Part shown: positions 23,549 through 33,720 of the stretch, piece by piece
Layout of the letters: every line of letters begins with the position of its first letter
Numbering within the stretch: position 1 is the first letter of the stretch
DNA from: Vombatus ursinus
Lineage: Eukaryota; Chordata; Mammalia; Diprotodontia; Vombatidae
Length of the DNA stretch: 64,000 nt
NCBI RefSeq assembly: GCF_900497805.2
Contig: NW_020954557.1
Span: 40,836,539-40,900,538 of the forward strand
Direction of reading: 5' to 3'
Position numbers and translations under genes: made by a program
Notes under the pieces: model-generated
Told to the model about the DNA's origin: nothing
The model's input: the letters and a program-made list of their open reading frames with translations, nothing else
Database searches by the model: none

Positions 23549-25355
23549 CCACCATTACCTAAGGAAAACCATCTTAACCAGGGGGCCACTGGTATATGGG
23601 GGAGGGGGGAATTTCCTACATGAGGCACTTTTATGTTTAATCTTCCTTAACATCTTCTTCATGACTTTGTTAAGTCTTGAGAATCAACAAAACAATAAAT
23701 CAAGCCCTGATAGCATCTACCAATTTCAGAGGTATAAATGTTCACAGTGAAAACCTAATAAATGGCTCTAGCTGGTTAGAGCTGGCTCCAGCACACATCT
23801 GTTCCTAACCTATCTAACTCACCTCACCCGCCTGTTACCAGTGTCAGGAAATATCTTGATGCTTTCTTTTACACACAATTACAGACCACTATGAACCTCC
23901 TTGACCTGATAAACAGCTACTACCTATTCAAAGTGTACCGTCCAAAGGCACACTTTGGAGATAGATAGAGAAAACTAATACAAGACATCCCTTGAAGTCA
24001 TTGTGAAAGTGACTTGGAGGTTGGTAGATGTCAGAGAAAAAGATGGGGGGAAGGGTGACATAGCCAGATTACATGGACCTAAAAAGATGAAAGATCACTG
24101 AGGATTAGTGTTAGAGGAATGATCTGGAAATGACCCTAAGGAAAAAAGAACCTTGCTTTTTGTTTTTTGTCTTCATACCCCCACCAGCTAGCACAGCACC
24201 TCAATAATTGATTGCTGACTTGGATTAGTCATATTTGCAACTCTCTTATGGACTCTTTCTGAATTTTCAAAATCATAGTTTTATTATGCATCAAAAGTAG
24301 AATTTAAGAGTCTAACAAAAGCCTGTTCAATATTAAATAGAAGGATAGAGGGAGAGGGGAATTACCTCACACAGCCTATTTTCATTGGCCGATACGCATT
24401 TAAATAAGAGTAAATAATTTCTATTTGCTTTAAGACTCTTAAGCTTGCAATTTATTATGACGGGCCTTTTTTTCCTGTCACTTTTGGTAAATCTGTTCTA
24501 AATGTCATTCTTAATGGGGGACAGGCAGTCTTCTCTTTGATTGTTGCCATATATGTTTTGGAAAAAAAGCTAGCTCTAGAATGAATGAGGCTAGGCTTTG
24601 TTGAGAGGATAATGTGATAAAGCATGCTTCTGGAAGGGATATTTCAAACACCAGAGCTTCATATACACGATAAACAATGGGCCCTGCTTAGCATTTGAGC
24701 TAATTTATCTTATTCTCTGATTCATGGGGAGTCACTGCTGTGCTCTTGGAGTGTGCCAGGATTCATTATACATAATAGGCTGGTTAACATCTTGTAGACC
24801 TCCTGGAAGACTTGCTGAAGAGCTTTCAGGGCTCACATATGTGGAAGAAAACTTTCTGGAAGGAAATTTTTCATGCTTCCTCTTAGAATTATGGGAAATT
24901 TTGCCTGGAACATTTTAGAAGAGACAGAAATTTAAAAAAATCCTTTATCTCTTGGTCCTCTTTGCAGATTTTCATTACTATAATCAAAGAATAAGCAGTC
25001 AATCCTTTTGTATAGATCAGTTTCATCCACCATTTGGGGACGTGGGTTGCCTTAATCTTTATTCTATGACTCCAAACACCTTACTCAGGTCTTGCAATGT
25101 GCTCACCTACCTGGAAGCTAGTATATATCACTTAGAAAGTCATTTTTTCCTCTGGCAGTTTTTCTCTTCTGAGACTTACACATTCTTTGCTTTCCTCATA
25201 CTGTAGTTCTCTTTGCCTCATTTTCATCCCTTGTTTCTAATTGATGATTATCATAAGATTCTTTGTCATCATTGGTAGAATCTTATATTGCAAAATGGTA
25301 CCCAATTCAGAACTCTTTGGTAGTCTGTACTACTTATATGAATTCCAGGTCAGGG
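23549..25355. other. Repeat-poor unassigned stretch
   Basis: No recognised transposon over about 1.8 kb. 24340-24720 is AT-rich, keeps a few CpG sites (GGCCGATACGC, ATGACGGGCC) and has TAAATAAT-type motifs; it is a candidate conserved non-coding element. Short frames here have no recognised domain. Confidence 0.4.
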
Positions 25356-25359
25356 TTAG

Positions 25360-25757
25360 CTAGTACTTGTTCAGTTGTTTCAGTCATGTCTCACTCTTTG
25401 AGGTTTTCTTGGCAAAGATACTGCTTTACCATTTCCTCTTCCAGCTCATTTTACAGATGAGGAAACTGAATCAAACAGGGTTAAGTGACTTGCCCAGAAT
25501 CACACAACTAGTACATGTCTGAGGCCAGATTTTTTTTTGTTATGTTTTTGTTTTTTGTTTTTTTAGGCAATTGGGGTTAAATGACTTGCCCAGGGTCACA
25601 CAGCTAGTAAGTGTCAAGTATTTGGTCTGAGGCCGGATTTGAACTCAGGTCCTCCTGACTTCAGGACCGGTACTCTTGAGGCCAAATTTGAACTCATAAA
25701 GATCAGCCTTCCTGCTTCCAAACCCTGCTCTATCTACTGTGCCACCTATCTGCTCCA
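25360..25757 (-). mobile_element. RTE-tailed SINE, antisense, split by a second SINE
   Basis: Parts 25360-25532 (tail and CORE) and 25677-25757 (head) belong to one copy. A poly-A class SINE at 25533-25676 separates them. Confidence 0.85.
25533..25676 (-). mobile_element. Poly-A class SINE inserted in the RTE-tailed SINE
   Basis: T-rich end (TTTTTTTGTTATGTTTTTG) is the antisense poly-A tail. Then 'GGCAATTGGGGTTAAATGAC' and GAACTCAGGTCCTCCTGAC. About 28 bp of the head are missing (5' truncation). Target duplication tgaggccagattt / tgaggccaaattt (25520-25532, 25677-25689), 12 of 13. Confidence 0.88.
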
Positions 25758-25809
25758 TTGGCTAGTACACTTGCCAATTATTACACATAATAAATTGGTG
25801 ATTTGCATG

Positions 25810-26020
25810 TGGAGAGAAATTATGCACAGTGACAGGGAAAGAGTGCTGGATTTAGAGTTAGAAGTTAGAAGACCTGGATTCAAATCCAGCTTTGCTACTC
25901 ACTACCTGTGTGGGGGACCTTGTACAAATGACTTAACTCTTTCTGCCTCCATTCCTCATCTATAAAATTATAGGGTTGAACCTCTCAGGTCCCTTCTAGT
26001 TCTAAATTAAGGTCATGCTG
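25810..26020 (+). mobile_element. CORE-SINE copy
   Basis: ACAGTGACAGGGAAAGAGTG head, 'GACCTGGATTCAAATCC' box-B region, CTCATCTATAAAATTATAGG and tail TCAGGTCCCTTCTAGTTCT. Confidence 0.7.
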
Positions 26021-26094
26021 AATTACGATGGATATCATAAGATAATAGTAGTTCTTCCAAAAAGTTGTCCAATCTTTCTTTTTCCTCTCACTCT

Positions 26095-26165
26095 CAATCA
26101 ACAAGCATTATTAAGTACCTGACATTACTAGGTACCTGACATTGTGTAAGGTACCTGGAATGAAA
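26095..26165 (-). mobile_element. Short L2 3' fragment with internal duplication
   Basis: 'CAATCAACAAGCATTATTAA' plus two copies of a CTGACATT...GGTAC unit of 17-19 bp in tandem. Following sequence to 26523 is unassigned. Confidence 0.5.
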
Positions 26166-26523
26166 ACAAACAAAAAAAAAGTGAAACACAGAAAGGCACA
26201 ATGGAGTTCACAAGTCATCAGGATAAGTATCATGTGCACACAAGGGCATATACAGAACAAATATATACAGAATGAGTCAATATGTAATCAATCTCACTCA
26301 TCCTTCACAACCTTGCTCCAATTCTACCCTTTCTATGTATGCATGAGATCTTCCCCAACTACTTAGATTTTTATTGAATTCTCCTGACTGACCTCTTAGA
26401 GCACCATAATTTGGACACAATCACCAACCAGGTTAAATGATTCTTTAACTGTTCTGCAGCACCAAGTAGAGTGCTGGCACACAGCATTCAATCAAGACTT
26501 GTTGAATTGATCTTTATATGCTT

Positions 26524-26590
26524 GGGCCCAGTTGGTTGGAGTGTGGTGCTGACAATGCCACGGTCTTGGACTCAATACCCACACAGGCCA
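26524..26590 (+). pseudogene. tRNA-Ile-like pseudogene
   Basis: Matches tRNA-Ile(AAT) over most of its length: CAGTTGGTTGGAGTGTGGTGC (D arm to anticodon stem), GACAATGCC (anticodon loop), TTGGACTCAATACCC (T arm region) and the 3' stem ACAGGCCA pairing with GGGCCC. About 9 bases between acceptor stem and D arm are missing, and the anticodon position reads GAC, not AAT. Not a functional tRNA. It lies just upstream of a SINE. Confidence 0.68.
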
Positions 26591-26602
26591 GTGCTGTGTC
26601 CT

Positions 26603-27020
26603 TTTAGGCAGCTGGGGGGCTCAGTGGACAGAGAGCTAGGCCTGGAATCAGGAAGACCTGAGTTCAAATTTGACCTCAGACACTCATTAGATCTGTGACC
26701 CTGGGCAAGTCACTTAACTTCTGTTTGTTTTAATCCACTGGAGAAGTGGGGGCAGCTAGGTGTTGCAGTAGATAGCTCCGGCCTTGGAGTCAGGAAGATC
26801 TGAGTTCAAATTCAACCTCAGACACTTGACACTTACTAGCTGTGTGACCCTAGGCAGGTCACTTAATCCCCCATTGCCTCACCCAAAAAAAAAAGGCAAA
26901 AAAAAAAATCCCCTGGAGAAGGAAATGGCAAACCATTCTAGTATCTTTGCCAAGAAAACCCCATGGACAGTATGATCAGGGTCACAAAGAGTCAGACTTG
27001 ACTGAACAATAACAACAAAA
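26603..27020 (+). mobile_element. RTE-tailed SINE split by a poly-A SINE
   Basis: Parts 26603-26746 and 26907-27018 form one copy. The tail has 'GGCAAACCATTCTAGTATC', CCCCATGGACAGTATGATC and GAGTCAGACTTGACTGAAC, close to the BovB 3' end. Confidence 0.85.
26747..26906 (+). mobile_element. Poly-A class SINE (WSINE-like) nested insertion
   Basis: Full head GGGGGCAGCTAGGTG, box B GAGTTCAAATTC, 'CTAGCTGTGTGACCCTAGG', then CATTGCCTCACCC and an A-rich tail. Duplication aatccactggagaag (26732-26746) / aatcccctggagaag (26907-26921), 14 of 15. Confidence 0.9.
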
Positions 27021-27830
27021 TCTTTGGGTTTGTGCTTCTGCTTATAACAATATCATTGTTCATCCAACATTTACTTAGATTAGCGCTTGTGAGAATACCA
27101 TTAAGATAGTCCTAGAGGGTCTGCAGCTCAGCTACCCATAGAGGACTTCTCCAGCCTCTGGCTATGCCTTTTTTTCATCTACCACCAAATAGTTTTTCTC
27201 TTGAACTTACTGTATTATAGCCTGTCTCTGCTAAGGATGTTATACAATTCCCCCACAGGTAAAAACATCATTATACCCTCTATTTGTTCTGCTGCTCCCA
27301 TAAATGAATGACATCTATCATATTACCCTCCAATAAACCACTTTTAAACTCTTGATGCCTCTAAGTTCATTGACTGTCATGCAGAATTCTCCATCAAAAA
27401 AATAATAATACATGGTGCTGCATATTTCTCAATCTTATGAATTTTTGACACAATGCAGGAAAAAAGACTGTAAAATTACCCCAAAGAGTTATTACTGACA
27501 TGCAATCAACCATTTGACCATTGACTCACATATGGCTTATCTTGTGAAAACACTACCTTTGGCTCCTTCAAGGGCATATGTAAAGCTGAAGGAATGTCCT
27601 CTACAAGAACATATTAATCAGGGAACTTTGAGCCTGCAGTTCTCATTGTTTGCTTCGCATAAGTATAGTCATGTCAATATTATCGTTCATATTCAAAGCT
27701 TGGACACCTGGGAAACATTTAATTTTCTTGCTTTTAATCTTTTTCCACAATTTTCTTTCCTGGTCTCTCTCTGTCTACCTTCTTTCCTCCCTCTAGCTTT
27801 AAAATATTACTCTTGTCCCATGTAGAACCA
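27021..27830. other. Unassigned sequence
   Basis: No recognised repeat or RNA. A 103-codon frame at 27514-27825 has no recognised domain. Confidence 0.35.
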
Positions 27831-27834
27831 TGAG

Positions 27835-27965
27835 TTGACCTCATTCCCCCCTCCCCATTTTATAGATGAGGAAACCAGGAAAAGGAAAAAGACTTGCCTA
27901 AGGTCCCTCAAATGGAAGAACCAGAACTTAAATCTGGGTCCTTTGACTCTATATGCAACACTTGA
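27835..27965 (-). mobile_element. MIR-like fragment
   Basis: 'CATTTTATAGATGAGGAAAC', GACTTGCCTAAGGTCCC and AACTTAAATCTGGGTCC are the antisense MIR order. Confidence 0.6.
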
Positions 27966-28239
27966 CTATACCATATTGCCATTTCCCAGGAGACTGGCAA
28001 GACTTTAAATATTTTATGAATGGAACATATGTAACACATGTTCCATTTGGTAGGGAAACACTTCCTCTATTTCATTACAAGGCATCCTTGACACAGTTCC
28101 TTGCCAAAAACTTACAGGCCTATTCACTTTGCATCCTCTATTCCCTTTTCCTGCATCATTCCCATACCAGATGGAGAAGCACACACTCACATTATGGATT
28201 TTCTGAGGGGTTGCGGTATTAATGGCGGCACCTACTCTC

Positions 28240-28665
28240 CGTGATTATCTTCAGTTTATCTTTTCTATATCTTGCTTGTCTATAGTTGTCTGTATTTGGT
28301 CACCCCCATTAGATTATGAGCTCCTTGAGGGCAGGGACTGTTTTAGAGGTTTTTGTTTGTTTTTTGTTTTTATTGTGCCTTTCTGTGTATCCCTAGAACT
28401 TAGCGCAATGTCTAGACAGGGTGAGGAACCTATAGCCTCGAGGCCACACGTGGCCTTCTAAGTCCTCAAGTGCAGTCCTTTGACTGAATCCAAACTTCAC
28501 AGAACAAATTCCTTTAATGAAAGGAATTATTCTGTAAAATTTGAACTCGGTCAAAAGGCTGCACCCGAGGACCTAGAAGGCCACACATGGCCTAAGGCAG
28601 CAGGTTTCCCACCCCTAACTCTAGCATTTAGGAGATGCTCTAAAAATGCTTGTTGACTTGCTTGT
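28240..28665 (+). mobile_element. L2 LINE 3' end, sense, split by a hAT MITE
   Basis: 'CCCCATTAGATTATGAGCTC', CTTGAGGGCAGGGACTG and 'GTATCCCTAGAACTTAGCG' before the MITE; TTTAGGAGATGCTCTAAAAA and TGCTTGTTGACT after it. Confidence 0.82.
28417..28617. mobile_element. hAT-type MITE, GGGGAACCT-end palindromic family
   Basis: Almost the whole 200-bp element is an imperfect palindrome. Left arm: CAGGGTGAGGAACCTATAGC, CGAGGCCACACGTGGCC. Right arm: AGGCCACACATGGCC ... GGTTTCCCACCCCTA. Flanks tgtctaga and actctagc share TCTAG. A shorter relative is at 39734-39872. Confidence 0.82.
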
Positions 28666-28767
28666 CTTGCTTGTTGATTGTCAACCATCATACTCTGAGT
28701 TTGGTCTGTTCTTTCAGGTGTTCTATAACAGTGTGTGTATCATTGGGTTTTACAGCAATGATTTGTT

Positions 28768-29290
28768 AATTGTCTTTCCTTCATTTTTGAAGAAGACCGA
28801 TGATGTCACAGAATGATGTCTTGACTCACTGGCAAATTGGATTTAAGTGAGGCAGAGCTGCACAAAGTCATCAGCCTCACTCTCTCTTCCAGAGTCATTG
28901 AAGGCCAGTGGCAGGACAACAGTCAAGAAGACTGGCGATGGCCCAGGATGCATGGATGATCTTGGTGGCTTCATCATATGACCAAGCCCTACATGCTCCA
29001 CAGCACCTGCTTCAGCCCCCTTCTTGGCCATTGGAACAAATTGTTCTCATCTGCCTCTTCTGCCAGAAGACTTCACATGTTTGGGGCATACTTCCTCCTA
29101 ACTCTGCAATAGGTTTGAGGCCCATCGGTTACCCTCAAACTATTAGCCTGTCTGCAAAGAAAGTTCACTGGGACCCACTGCACACGTTACAGCTTCTTAG
29201 AGATGCAGATGAGAACTGGGTAACAGGTGGACACTAAAGGTGGGTGAGCAGCCCTGGAAAGTGCACTGTAGCCCTTAGACCAGAGATGCC
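28768..29290 (-). mobile_element. RTE-tailed repeat, form A, fullest copy
   Basis: About 520 bp, minus strand. Starts near GGGCTACAGTGCACTTTCC and ends at the shared 3' tail (GACATCATCGGTCTTCTTC, AAAAATGAAGGAAAGACAA). A 62-codon frame (29031 down to 28843) reads MAKKGAEAGAVEH ... DSGRESEADDFVQLCLT, about half identical to the frame at 19659-19471, with the last 17 residues best conserved. Function unknown. Confidence 0.72.
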
Positions 29291-29814
29291 AGTCCTCCCT
29301 GAACACCCCACATACCCCATATAAAAATGATAAGGTAAAGAATGAAACATCAAATCACCATGGATTCAGCTTATGATCACATGAAGAAAATAGCTATATA
29401 TACATATATGTATATATCACTGTTTCATTACCTGTATTTATTCACTTAAACCTGAAGCATATGTTTTTACCGCTGCATTGGGCTCCTAGTATCTGTTAGA
29501 ATATAATATTGGCTCCATTTTCAGTTTATTTAGATAATAAAACTCAAGAAAAGGCCCTGAGCTATAAGCTACAAATACATTTGATCTTAATGCTGTCCTA
29601 TGAGTTGGCTACTGTATGACCCTGAGTGAACCCACAGAAACAATGCATCTTAATTCCAAAAGTCATTGCCACTGGAAAAAAAAAAGTTTCCTAAAATGTA
29701 ATCCAGGACTCAATGCTAAGTGTTGGAGTCCACAGTCTCTCGGCAAACACATTGTATGAATGTTTCTCTTTTTCTCCCTCAAGATTTGTTCAATTGGGTT
29801 ATAAACCCATTGAA
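29291..29814. other. Unassigned sequence
   Basis: Includes a short TA/TATG tract at about 29393-29420; otherwise nothing recognised. Confidence 0.35.
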
Positions 29815-29915
29815 GTCTATCTTCTAATGACATAATATCTGTGAAGCATTTAGCAAAGTGCCTGGCACATAGCAAGTACCATATAAATGCTAGCTATTAT
29901 AGCTATTATTATTAT
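29815..29915 (+). mobile_element. CORE-SINE / L2 3' tail fragment
   Basis: 'GTGCCTGGCACATAGCAAG' and ATATAAATGCTAGCTATTAT are the shared 3' end of L2 and CORE-SINEs. Confidence 0.65.
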
Positions 29916-29970
29916 TACCTGAGTTCTATATAGATTGGTTATCATGGTGTCATATTCATCTCTGTCTACT

Positions 29971-30285
29971 AAAGAACAGCTTTCTCAACACTGGCCCCGG
30001 AGCCAGGAGGACCTGAGTTCAAATCCAGCCTCAGACACTTGACACATGGTAGCTATGTGACCCTGGGCAAGTCACTTAACTCCATTGCCTAGCCAAAAAA
30101 CAAAACAAAAACAAAAAGGGGTAACTAGGTGGCACAGTGGATAGAGCTCCAGCCTTGGAGTCAGGAGGATCTGAGTTCAAATCCAGCCTCAGACACATAA
30201 TGCTTACTAGCTGTGTGACCCTGGGCGAGTCACTTAACCCCATTGCCTAACCAAAAAAAAAAAAAAAAAAAAGAACAGCTTTCTC
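29971..30285 (+). mobile_element. Two poly-A SINEs in tandem within one target duplication
   Basis: aaagaacagctttctc is at 29971-29986 and again, perfectly, at 30270-30285. Between them lie a 5'-truncated SINE (29987-30116, A-rich end with AAACAAAAAC) and a full SINE (30117-30270, head GGGGTAACTAGGTGGC, poly-A end). Either the second copy landed in the A-tail of the first, or both moved as a dimer. Confidence 0.9.
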
Positions 30286-30386
30286 TTCTCCTTAACTTTC
30301 CCTTTCTTAGGAGCAATGTTTCCATCACTGAAACAGGGTTGAAATTGCTGGGCAATTCCTATAAAAAACTCTGCCCTAGTACTATA

Positions 30387-30660
30387 CAGGCAGCTAAGTG
30401 ACACAGTGGCTAAGAACCTGGCAGTCAGGAAGACTGAGTTCAAATCCAACCTCAGACATTTACTAGTTGTGAGACTTTTGATAAGTCACTTAATTCTGTT
30501 TGCCTCAGTTTCCTCAGCTGTTAAATAGAGATAATAATAGCACCTACCTCTCAGGGTTATTGTAAAGACCAAATGAGATAACATTTATAAAGTGATTAGC
30601 ACAATGCCTCGCACATAGTAGGTGCTTTATAAATGCCAGCTATTAGTATTAATATTATTA
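30387..30660 (+). mobile_element. Full-length CORE-SINE with L2-like tail
   Basis: Head CAGGCAGCTAAGTGACACAG, box B GAGTTCAAATCC, CORE, then TCAGGGTTATTGTAAAGACC, AATGCCTCGCACATAGTAGG and TATAAATGCCAGCTATTA. Between 30661 and 31274 only a small SINE piece (30890-30960) and a MIR-like piece (31075-31160) are recognisable. Confidence 0.88.
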
Positions 30661-31276
30661 TACCCTCACTTTTAATTATTACTACATCATATAAGTCATA
30701 TTTACCTGATTATGGTTGCATAGACAGAGTGGTTATACTTATTTCTGGTTTAGAGAATTGAAAGGGATAGCGCTATAGCACTCAATATACTTACCTGTGC
30801 ATTTTATATTTTAAAATGATATTCATTATATAATTACTCATAAATTTATTTCTAATAATGATAATTATCATTGAGAAGCACATGAATAGAGGACCATCTC
30901 TGGAATTCAGACACCTAGCTATGTGACCCTGGGCAAGTCATTTATCTACCCCATTCTTCAGAAAAGCTTCTAAGTCTATACGATGCAGAGTGGGTACCAT
31001 CAATATTGATTGAAAACTAAGTTTCTTCATGGGAAATTCCTTATAACAGTGGGACTTCCCATAGGTTTAAATAATAATAAAAGTAGCTCACATTTATATA
31101 GTCTTTAAGGCTTACAAATGGCCTTACATACATTATCTCATTTGATATACTTATAAACCACAAAATGCCTCAAAGCACGGTTAAGAGAAACAAAACCTGT
31201 TAGGTTCTATTTAAGTACCTTATCATTAACTTAACTGTTATAATCTCTACTTTTCTAAATTGTTCTTATCTTTTAG

Positions 31277-31495
31277 GGCAACTAGGTGACACAGTGAATA
31301 GAGTGCCCGGCCTCAGAGTCAGGAAGACCTTAGTTCAAATCTGGCCTCAGACTCTTACTAGCTGTACCACCCTGGCCAAGTCACTTAACCCTATTTGCCT
31401 CAGTTTTCTCATCTGTAAAATGATCTGGAGAAGGAAATGGCAAATCTCTCTAGTATATTTGCCAAGAAAACCCCAGAGTCAGACAAGACTGAAAA
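31277..31495 (+). mobile_element. RTE-tailed SINE copy
   Basis: Head GGGCAACTAGGTGACACAG, box B TTAGTTCAAATCTG, CATCTGTAAAATGATCTGG, GGCAAATCTCTCTAGTATAT, and a shortened end AGTCAGACAAGACTGA. Confidence 0.83.
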
Positions 31496-31827
31496 TGATT
31501 AAAAACCAACTTATCTTTCTCCCAGGTGTGGAAGGCGGGGAAGATTCTGGCCCATCCTGTTCCAGCTTGTGTTCAGCTAATAGTCAGAATATAGCTGTTA
31601 ATTACCTCCCAGAACACATTTCTTCCACTCACTGTAAGCACTAAATATTCTAACTGACTCTTAATTTCTCTGGCTCTAAACTGTTTTCTGCATTTTCTCA
31701 CTTTTTCAAGTGAACATTTTAAAGGGATGTATGAAATGTAATTGTCTACATACCCAGCTGTTCCTAACTCACTCAAAGCTTCCACCAGCTTTATTAAGAG
31801 TCCCATAGTCTCTCTATCTTTTTTTAA

Positions 31828-32156
31828 GGACTAGGCCTCCCTATCTAAGCAGGATGGAAGTACCTGGGCTGCTCATGGGCCCAGGCCCATTCTGATCTGC
31901 ATGGGAGCTTTGACCTGCTGTGTTTCAAATAGGCATTTGCTGCTCTTTAGGCAATCTAATGGCTCCCCTGCTGCCGTGGAACTCAGCGTATCAAAGTTAA
32001 AGTCAGTGTAACCTTATGGCCCCCTTGTTCCCACGGAACTCACCATATCAATGTTGAACTTAGTTTAGGCACCTGATAGACTTAGCCCTCTGTAGCTCAG
32101 AACTTCTGAGGTCAAGCTCAATCTCAGTGGTAACAAGGCATATCACCATGCTCAGC
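31828..32156 (-). pseudogene. RN7SL (pseudogene): 7SL (SRP) RNA pseudogene with internal duplication
   Basis: Read on the minus strand, it follows 7SL RNA from its 5' end (GCTGAGCATGG for GCCGGGCGCGG) through CTAAGTTCAACATTGATATG, GATTGCCTAAAGAGCAG, AGCAGGTCAAAGCTCCCATG and CAGATCAG to near the 3' end. A short A-tract follows, as expected of an L1-made retrocopy. The S-domain segment around 'TTGATATGGTGAGTTCC' appears twice in tandem (about 32004-32062 and 31946-32003). Overall identity is low, so the copy is old. 7SL is the RNA of the signal recognition particle. Confidence 0.78.
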
Positions 32157-32216
32157 TTTTTTTTTGATTAAAAATAAATTAATTGATAACTATGTTTTTA
32201 CATCACTTTTAATCAT

Positions 32217-33120
32217 TCAATCAACAGACATTTATTAAAGCATCTACCATATTCTATATATTGTGCTAGGCACTAGATACACAAAGATAATAAAAGGAAA
32301 CAATTGCTGGCTTCAAAGAGTTTACTTTCTATTAGGGAGGAGAAAATGTACATAAAAGTCTCTAGAGAATAGAGAATAAATATTAAATGGTTAGGAAAGG
32401 AGAGACTTAGACAATGATCAGTAAGTGTTTAATGTGGATGGTGGTACTTGAGCTGAGTCCTGAAGAAAATGAGGAGTTCAGTGAGGTGGAGGGCAAGAGT
32501 CCGTTCCAGTCATGGAGGGCGGCTGGCTAGTGCAAAGGAATGGAGGGGGCAGATAGGGTGACTTGTATGATGAACAAAGAAGCATTTGGCTGAATTTCAG
32601 GGTGAAATGACAAATGAGGATGGGCAGTTAGAGTGGGAAAGGGTTAGGAAGAGCTGTAAGAGCTAAGCAGAGGGATTTATATTGCAAGGCAATAGGGAAC
32701 CACTGGAGTTTATGGAGGGAGGAGGACAATATAGTCAGATCCTCATGTAATGAAAATTGTTTTGAAAGAAGTGGGAAAGATGAACTAGATTAGGGAGACA
32801 CACATGTGAGGCAGGGAGACCAATCAGGAGCCCATTGCAATAATCTAGGGGAGAGGTAATGAGGGCCTAAATTAAGGTGAGGGAAACTGGACAAATGGTA
32901 GGATCAGGAGGGTTGAGGGAGAGGTCAACATGGAGGATAACGCCGAGGTTACAAAACTGGGAAACTGGAAGAATGATATTATCCTCACCAGGAAATAGAA
33001 GTCCGGCAAAACTATCCAAAATATCACCCAAGTCAAAAGTGTATGCAGTTTTCTGCATCTATAGGTCCTCACTTCTGCAAATAAGTCACCTGGTTCCTTA
33101 GAGGGCCCCAACTCTTATTC
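32217..33120 (-). mobile_element. L2 LINE 3' half, antisense
   Basis: Runs from the 3' end ('AATCAACAGACATTTATTAA', ATATTGTGCTAGGCACTAG at 32217) to reverse transcriptase C-terminal sequence near 33100. Minus-strand frames there read ILPVSQFCNLGVILHVDLSL, matching the L2 block ILPV.Q..NLGVILDSSLSL. Several frame changes. Confidence 0.85.
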
Positions 33121-33294
33121 GTTCAAGTTAGAGTGGTCTTCATTGAAGACTTCAGTGTATTCACCTTTCTTCAATCTCCTTCTCTATCTTAAACAACATA
33201 ATTTAAAATTTTATGATGGGGCTGAATAAAGAGAGGTGTGGCCTTTGAACCTGCTTCTCTAAAATCTAATCCTTGCTTTTCTGCTGGTACCAGA

Positions 33295-33545
33295 GGCCGG
33301 TAGGTGCTCAGTGGATAGAGTTCTAAGCCTGGAGTCAGGCAAGTCTGAGTTCAAACCTGGCCTCAGACACTAATTAATTGTGTGACAAGTCCTTTAACCT
33401 ATATGTGCCTCAGTTTCCCCAACCATGAAGAGGGGAGCTAATAGTACCTATATTGCAGAATTGTTATGAGGATCAAATGAGATTATTTTTTTAAATGCTT
33501 AGCACAGTGCCTGGTGCATATTAAGTACTAGATAAATGTGTATTC
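33295..33545 (+). mobile_element. CORE-SINE with L2-like tail
   Basis: 'GGTGCTCAGTGGATAGAG', GAGTTCAAACCTGGCCTCAG, TGTGCCTCAGTTTCCCC, 'TTGTTATGAGGATCAAATG' and CTTAGCACAGTGCCTGG. A second, poorer remnant follows at 33546-33720. Confidence 0.82.
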
Positions 33546-33720
33546 CCTTTCCTCCCCATTTTGTGAATTGAGCAAGACATTTGAAGTATCCTTGACCCAG
33601 CTTTCCCCATCTGTGAATAGGAGGTGAACGCAACTTGGCATTATTTATTTCCCAGGACTGTTGTGAAAATAAGCAGGATAATATTTCTAAAATCCTTTTC
33701 CCCAGGCTTGCACTCCTGAA

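Noticed and set aside
31828-32156. 5S rRNA, 7SK or Y RNA origin for this block
   Set aside because: Compared mentally with these RNAs and found no colinear match; 7SL matches in order along nearly the whole length.
32867-33111. Antisense frames of 63-79 codons as host gene
   Set aside because: They match the L2 reverse transcriptase C-terminal block.
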